From assembly GCA_964384945.1 (NCBI GenBank), contig CAYLMK010000013.1, positions 62,001 to 126,000 of the forward strand: DNA of 64,000 nt. Reading direction: 5' to 3'. How positions within the stretch are numbered: position 1 is the stretch's first letter; the number at the start of each line of letters is the position of its first letter. The DNA is from S015-6 sp964384945. GTDB taxonomy: Bacteria; Desulfobacterota; DSWW01. Position numbers and translations under genes: made by a program. The notes beneath the pieces are model-generated. The model made no database searches. It saw only the letters and a list, made by a program, of their open reading frames with translations, and was not told where the DNA came from. This document shows positions 62,404 to 64,000 of the stretch, one piece after another.

Positions 62404-62470
62404 GTGAGTATTTCACAAGAATTTTGTGACCTAGTTCACAGACTTCAAGGTCTCTCACTGGATATTGTAT
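62404..62470 (+). promoter_or_regulatory. CRP/FNR-type class II promoter, copy 2
   Basis: Diverged repeat of 57668-57733. TGTGACCTAGTTCACA (62425-62440) is again TGTGA-N6-TCACA and is centred about 42 bp before the start expected from TATTGT (62463-62468). Shared core TTCACAGACTTCAAGGT is identical in both copies. Confidence 0.65.
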
Positions 62471-62534
62471 GGCTGTTGGCGGCCTCAATCTCACTCTTGC
62501 GGGGTCTTCTCCAACGGGGGAAAGGAGCCCGGAG

Positions 62535-63389
62535 TTGGGCTTTCTGGATCTTCTTAGAGCAAGAGACTACGTGAAACTGCAGTTTAAGGGTTACCGGTTC
62601 GAGATATTCTACCGACCCGGTGAATGGATGGACCCGAGCGGCCTTGTGGAGATTCAAAAGAGGATCGTTGCCATCACTTTGAAATCCTGTGGGAGACATC
62701 CTCAGTCCGGATTCTACGTGGATACGGGTCTCATGAAGGACAAGATAATAACTATCTGCTCCCAGCGGGGCGAGGACTGTGCTTTTGGCGTAATGGTGAA
62801 TATCGGGAAATACAAAAATCGATACATTGTACACTTTGGCCCTTACTATTCCGCGGAAAAGAATCGAGGGCTGATGACACTGACATTCTTGTTTGGTGGA
62901 CACCATTTTCTTTTTAGAAACAAGACGATGAATGTATATTTTACAACCATCACGCACGTCCCCAGGGTTTTCGGAATTCTGGTTCAGTGTTTTTCCCATG
63001 TGTATCCGAATCAGATTCCGGATGCATCGCCATCGTTGGCCCATCTGCATATCCGTGACAAGCTCATGAATTCGTACGTAAGGGAAATCGAGCCTGAGTA
63101 TGTATATACGCCCGATAAGGATTTCATCCTGAGAGGCTTCCGCCTGCAGAAGGATGGAAGTATCATTCCATATCCACATACGGCCGCGACAATTCCAAAG
63201 CACAGATCGCAGTTATACAACGAGCGCTGCCTCGCCATGATTGACTATGAGCGAGGTGACGCAATGATACAGGTCGGTGAGGCGGGCGTGCGGAACTACT
63301 TTACCGGTTTTGGCAGGAACTTCCTTCGAGCATTGCGGAAGGGACACGAGCAAACCTCACAATTGATCTCTCACGGACGGGGCGCTTGA
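62535..63389 (+). CDS. unrecognised protein of the accessory cluster
   Basis: 284 residues, no family recognised. Mixed alpha/beta composition, aromatic-rich (FYVDTGLMKDKIITIC, YIVHFGPYYSAEKN, LFGGHHFLFRNKTMNVYF). A central helix LAHLHIRDKLMNSYVREIEP and the end EAGVRNYFTGFGRNFLRALR look structured. Start chosen as TTG at 62535 because AAGGAG lies at ideal spacing and the upstream in-frame ATG (62469) falls at the -10 element. Directly downstream of copy 2 of the CRP/FNR-type promoter. Confidence 0.6.
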   Translation: MGFLDLLRARDYVKLQFKGYRFEIFYRPGEWMDPSGLVEIQKRIVAITLKSCGRHPQSGFYVDTGLMKDKIITICSQRGEDCAFGVMVNIGKYKNRYIVHFGPYYSAEKNRGLMTLTFLFGGHHFLFRNKTMNVYFTTITHVPRVFGILVQCFSHVYPNQIPDASPSLAHLHIRDKLMNSYVREIEPEYVYTPDKDFILRGFRLQKDGSIIPYPHTAATIPKHRSQLYNERCLAMIDYERGDAMIQVGEAGVRNYFTGFGRNFLRALRKGHEQTSQLISHGRGA

Positions 63390-63444
63390 GGCGAATTGAC
63401 CTCGATCATTGATTGAACGGTCAGAAATCCGCAAGGGGACCTAT

Positions 63445-64000
63445 ATGGCCTGCAAACCGAAGGCAATCGAATGGTTAACAAAATCCGCATTGCGACCTGC
63501 GGATTTCTGGGAGGGCCTGCCCGGCAAAAAGGTCCGCTGCCATCTTTGCCCCAGACAATGCGTCATCTCTGCAGATGATGTGGGGTTTTGTAAAGCCCGT
63601 TACAACAAGGATGGAAACCTGATGACGGCAATCTATGGAAAATCATTGGTGCCGTCCATAGAACCCATTGAAACAGAGGCTGTGTTTCATTTCTGGCCTG
63701 GAGCGAAGATCTTATCCGTAGGCAACCTGGGATGTAATCTCAGCTGTGCGTATTGTCAGAATTGGGAATCATCGGACATTGCCAACCTCTCCAGCGAGCA
63801 TGTGAGGTACAATACACCTGAGGATATCATAGCCCTGGCGGAGACATTAGGGACCAGAATCATCTCATTTACCTACAATGACCCTGTTATATGGTTCGAA
63901 CACGTCTACGAAACGGCAAGGCTGGCCAAGAGGAAAGCCTTAAAGACCTTGTTCAAGTCCGCCGCGTTCGTTTCGGAAGAGGTTGCCCGCCGACTCACGG
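63445..64000 (+). CDS. AmmeMemoRadiSam-type radical SAM protein, N-terminal part (cut by window edge)
   Basis: 185 codons open to the window end. N-terminal metal motif CHLCPRQCVISADDVGFCKA, then LSVGNLGCNLSCAYCQNW with the radical SAM triad (C97-x3-C101-x2-C104). This layout is that of the PFL-activase-like radical SAM proteins of the AmmeMemoRadiSam system, which elsewhere pair with AMMECR1 and MEMO1 proteins; neither partner is in the window. AAGGGG precedes the ATG. Same strand as, and 55 bp after, the unrecognised gene. Confidence 0.85.
   Translation, partial: MACKPKAIEWLTKSALRPADFWEGLPGKKVRCHLCPRQCVISADDVGFCKARYNKDGNLMTAIYGKSLVPSIEPIETEAVFHFWPGAKILSVGNLGCNLSCAYCQNWESSDIANLSSEHVRYNTPEDIIALAETLGTRIISFTYNDPVIWFEHVYETARLAKRKALKTLFKSAAFVSEEVARRLT

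Noticed and set aside
63445..64000. The radical SAM gene at the window end as the activase for the glycyl radical enzyme
   Set aside because: Its N-terminal CxxCPxxC pattern and CQNW segment are those of the AmmeMemoRadiSam group, and it is about 54 kb from the enzyme gene.

Overview
The window is a GC-rich bacterial chromosome segment, most consistent with an anaerobic Gram-negative member of the Desulfobacterota / former Deltaproteobacteria (this placement is inference). The signs are a lipid A gene (lpxH), several lipoproteins, ferredoxin-dependent 2-oxoacid oxidation, an oxygen-sensitive glycyl radical enzyme, a small low-spin sulfite reductase, a ruined 2-hydroxyacyl-CoA dehydratase locus, and many acyl-CoA catabolic enzymes. 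No rRNA, tRNA, CRISPR array or intact insertion sequence was seen.

Layout. 1-5.1 kb (minus): start of malQ, glgB and the two subunits of a 2-oxoacid:ferredoxin oxidoreductase. 5.3-11.6 kb (plus): small membrane protein, FadR-type regulator with a palindromic site over its own promoter, glycyl radical enzyme, pyridoxamine-oxidase-like protein and a fused glycosyltransferase. 11.7-16.4 kb: acyl-CoA dehydrogenase behind a perfect palindrome, TetR regulator, cysteine-rich ferredoxin, and a convergent ADP-forming acyl-CoA synthetase alpha subunit. 16.6-28.3 kb: GH57 glycosidase, AEC permease, cold-shock protein with a long leader, PilZ protein, stand-alone B12-methionine-synthase activation domain with a small HTH protein, PLP enzyme, M24 peptidase, lpxH, DUF1847 protein and a DMT permease. 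28.5-43.1 kb: amidohydrolase lipoprotein, fatty acyl-CoA ligase, a radical SAM enzyme resembling the tetraether-synthase (Tes/MJ0619) group, cysteine-rich lipoprotein, second PilZ protein, lytic transglycosylase, penicillin acylase, amidase and a J-domain protein. 43.3-46.0 kb: low-spin sulfite reductase followed by a decaying zone (a 2-hydroxyacyl-CoA dehydratase subunit with four frameshifts, its activase with an internal deletion, and a sugar-dehydrogenase fragment). 46.0-52.6 kb: Kef antiporter, small membrane proteins, and a compact operon of acyl-CoA dehydrogenase, thiolase, DUF35 protein and enoyl-CoA hydratase. 52.8-56.5 kb: SNF2 helicase and SWIM zinc-finger protein.

56.5-64 kb looks like an accessory region, with gene remnants, a REP-like palindrome and visibly more AT-rich genes. 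It holds a PP-loop ATPase and a ThiF/E1-like enzyme in tandem, an MMPL/RND exporter, an unrecognised protein and the start of an AmmeMemoRadiSam-type radical SAM enzyme. Two diverged copies of about 66 bp, each with a perfect TGTGA-N6-TCACA site placed like a class II CRP/FNR promoter, precede the PP-loop gene and the unrecognised gene. This group is the best candidate here for an undescribed system.

Main metabolic theme: activation of carboxylic acids (AMP-forming ligase, ADP-forming synthetase subunit), beta-oxidation-like steps (two acyl-CoA dehydrogenases, enoyl-CoA hydratase, thiolase plus DUF35) and ferredoxin-linked electron flow, beside a glycogen module (glgB, malQ, GH57).
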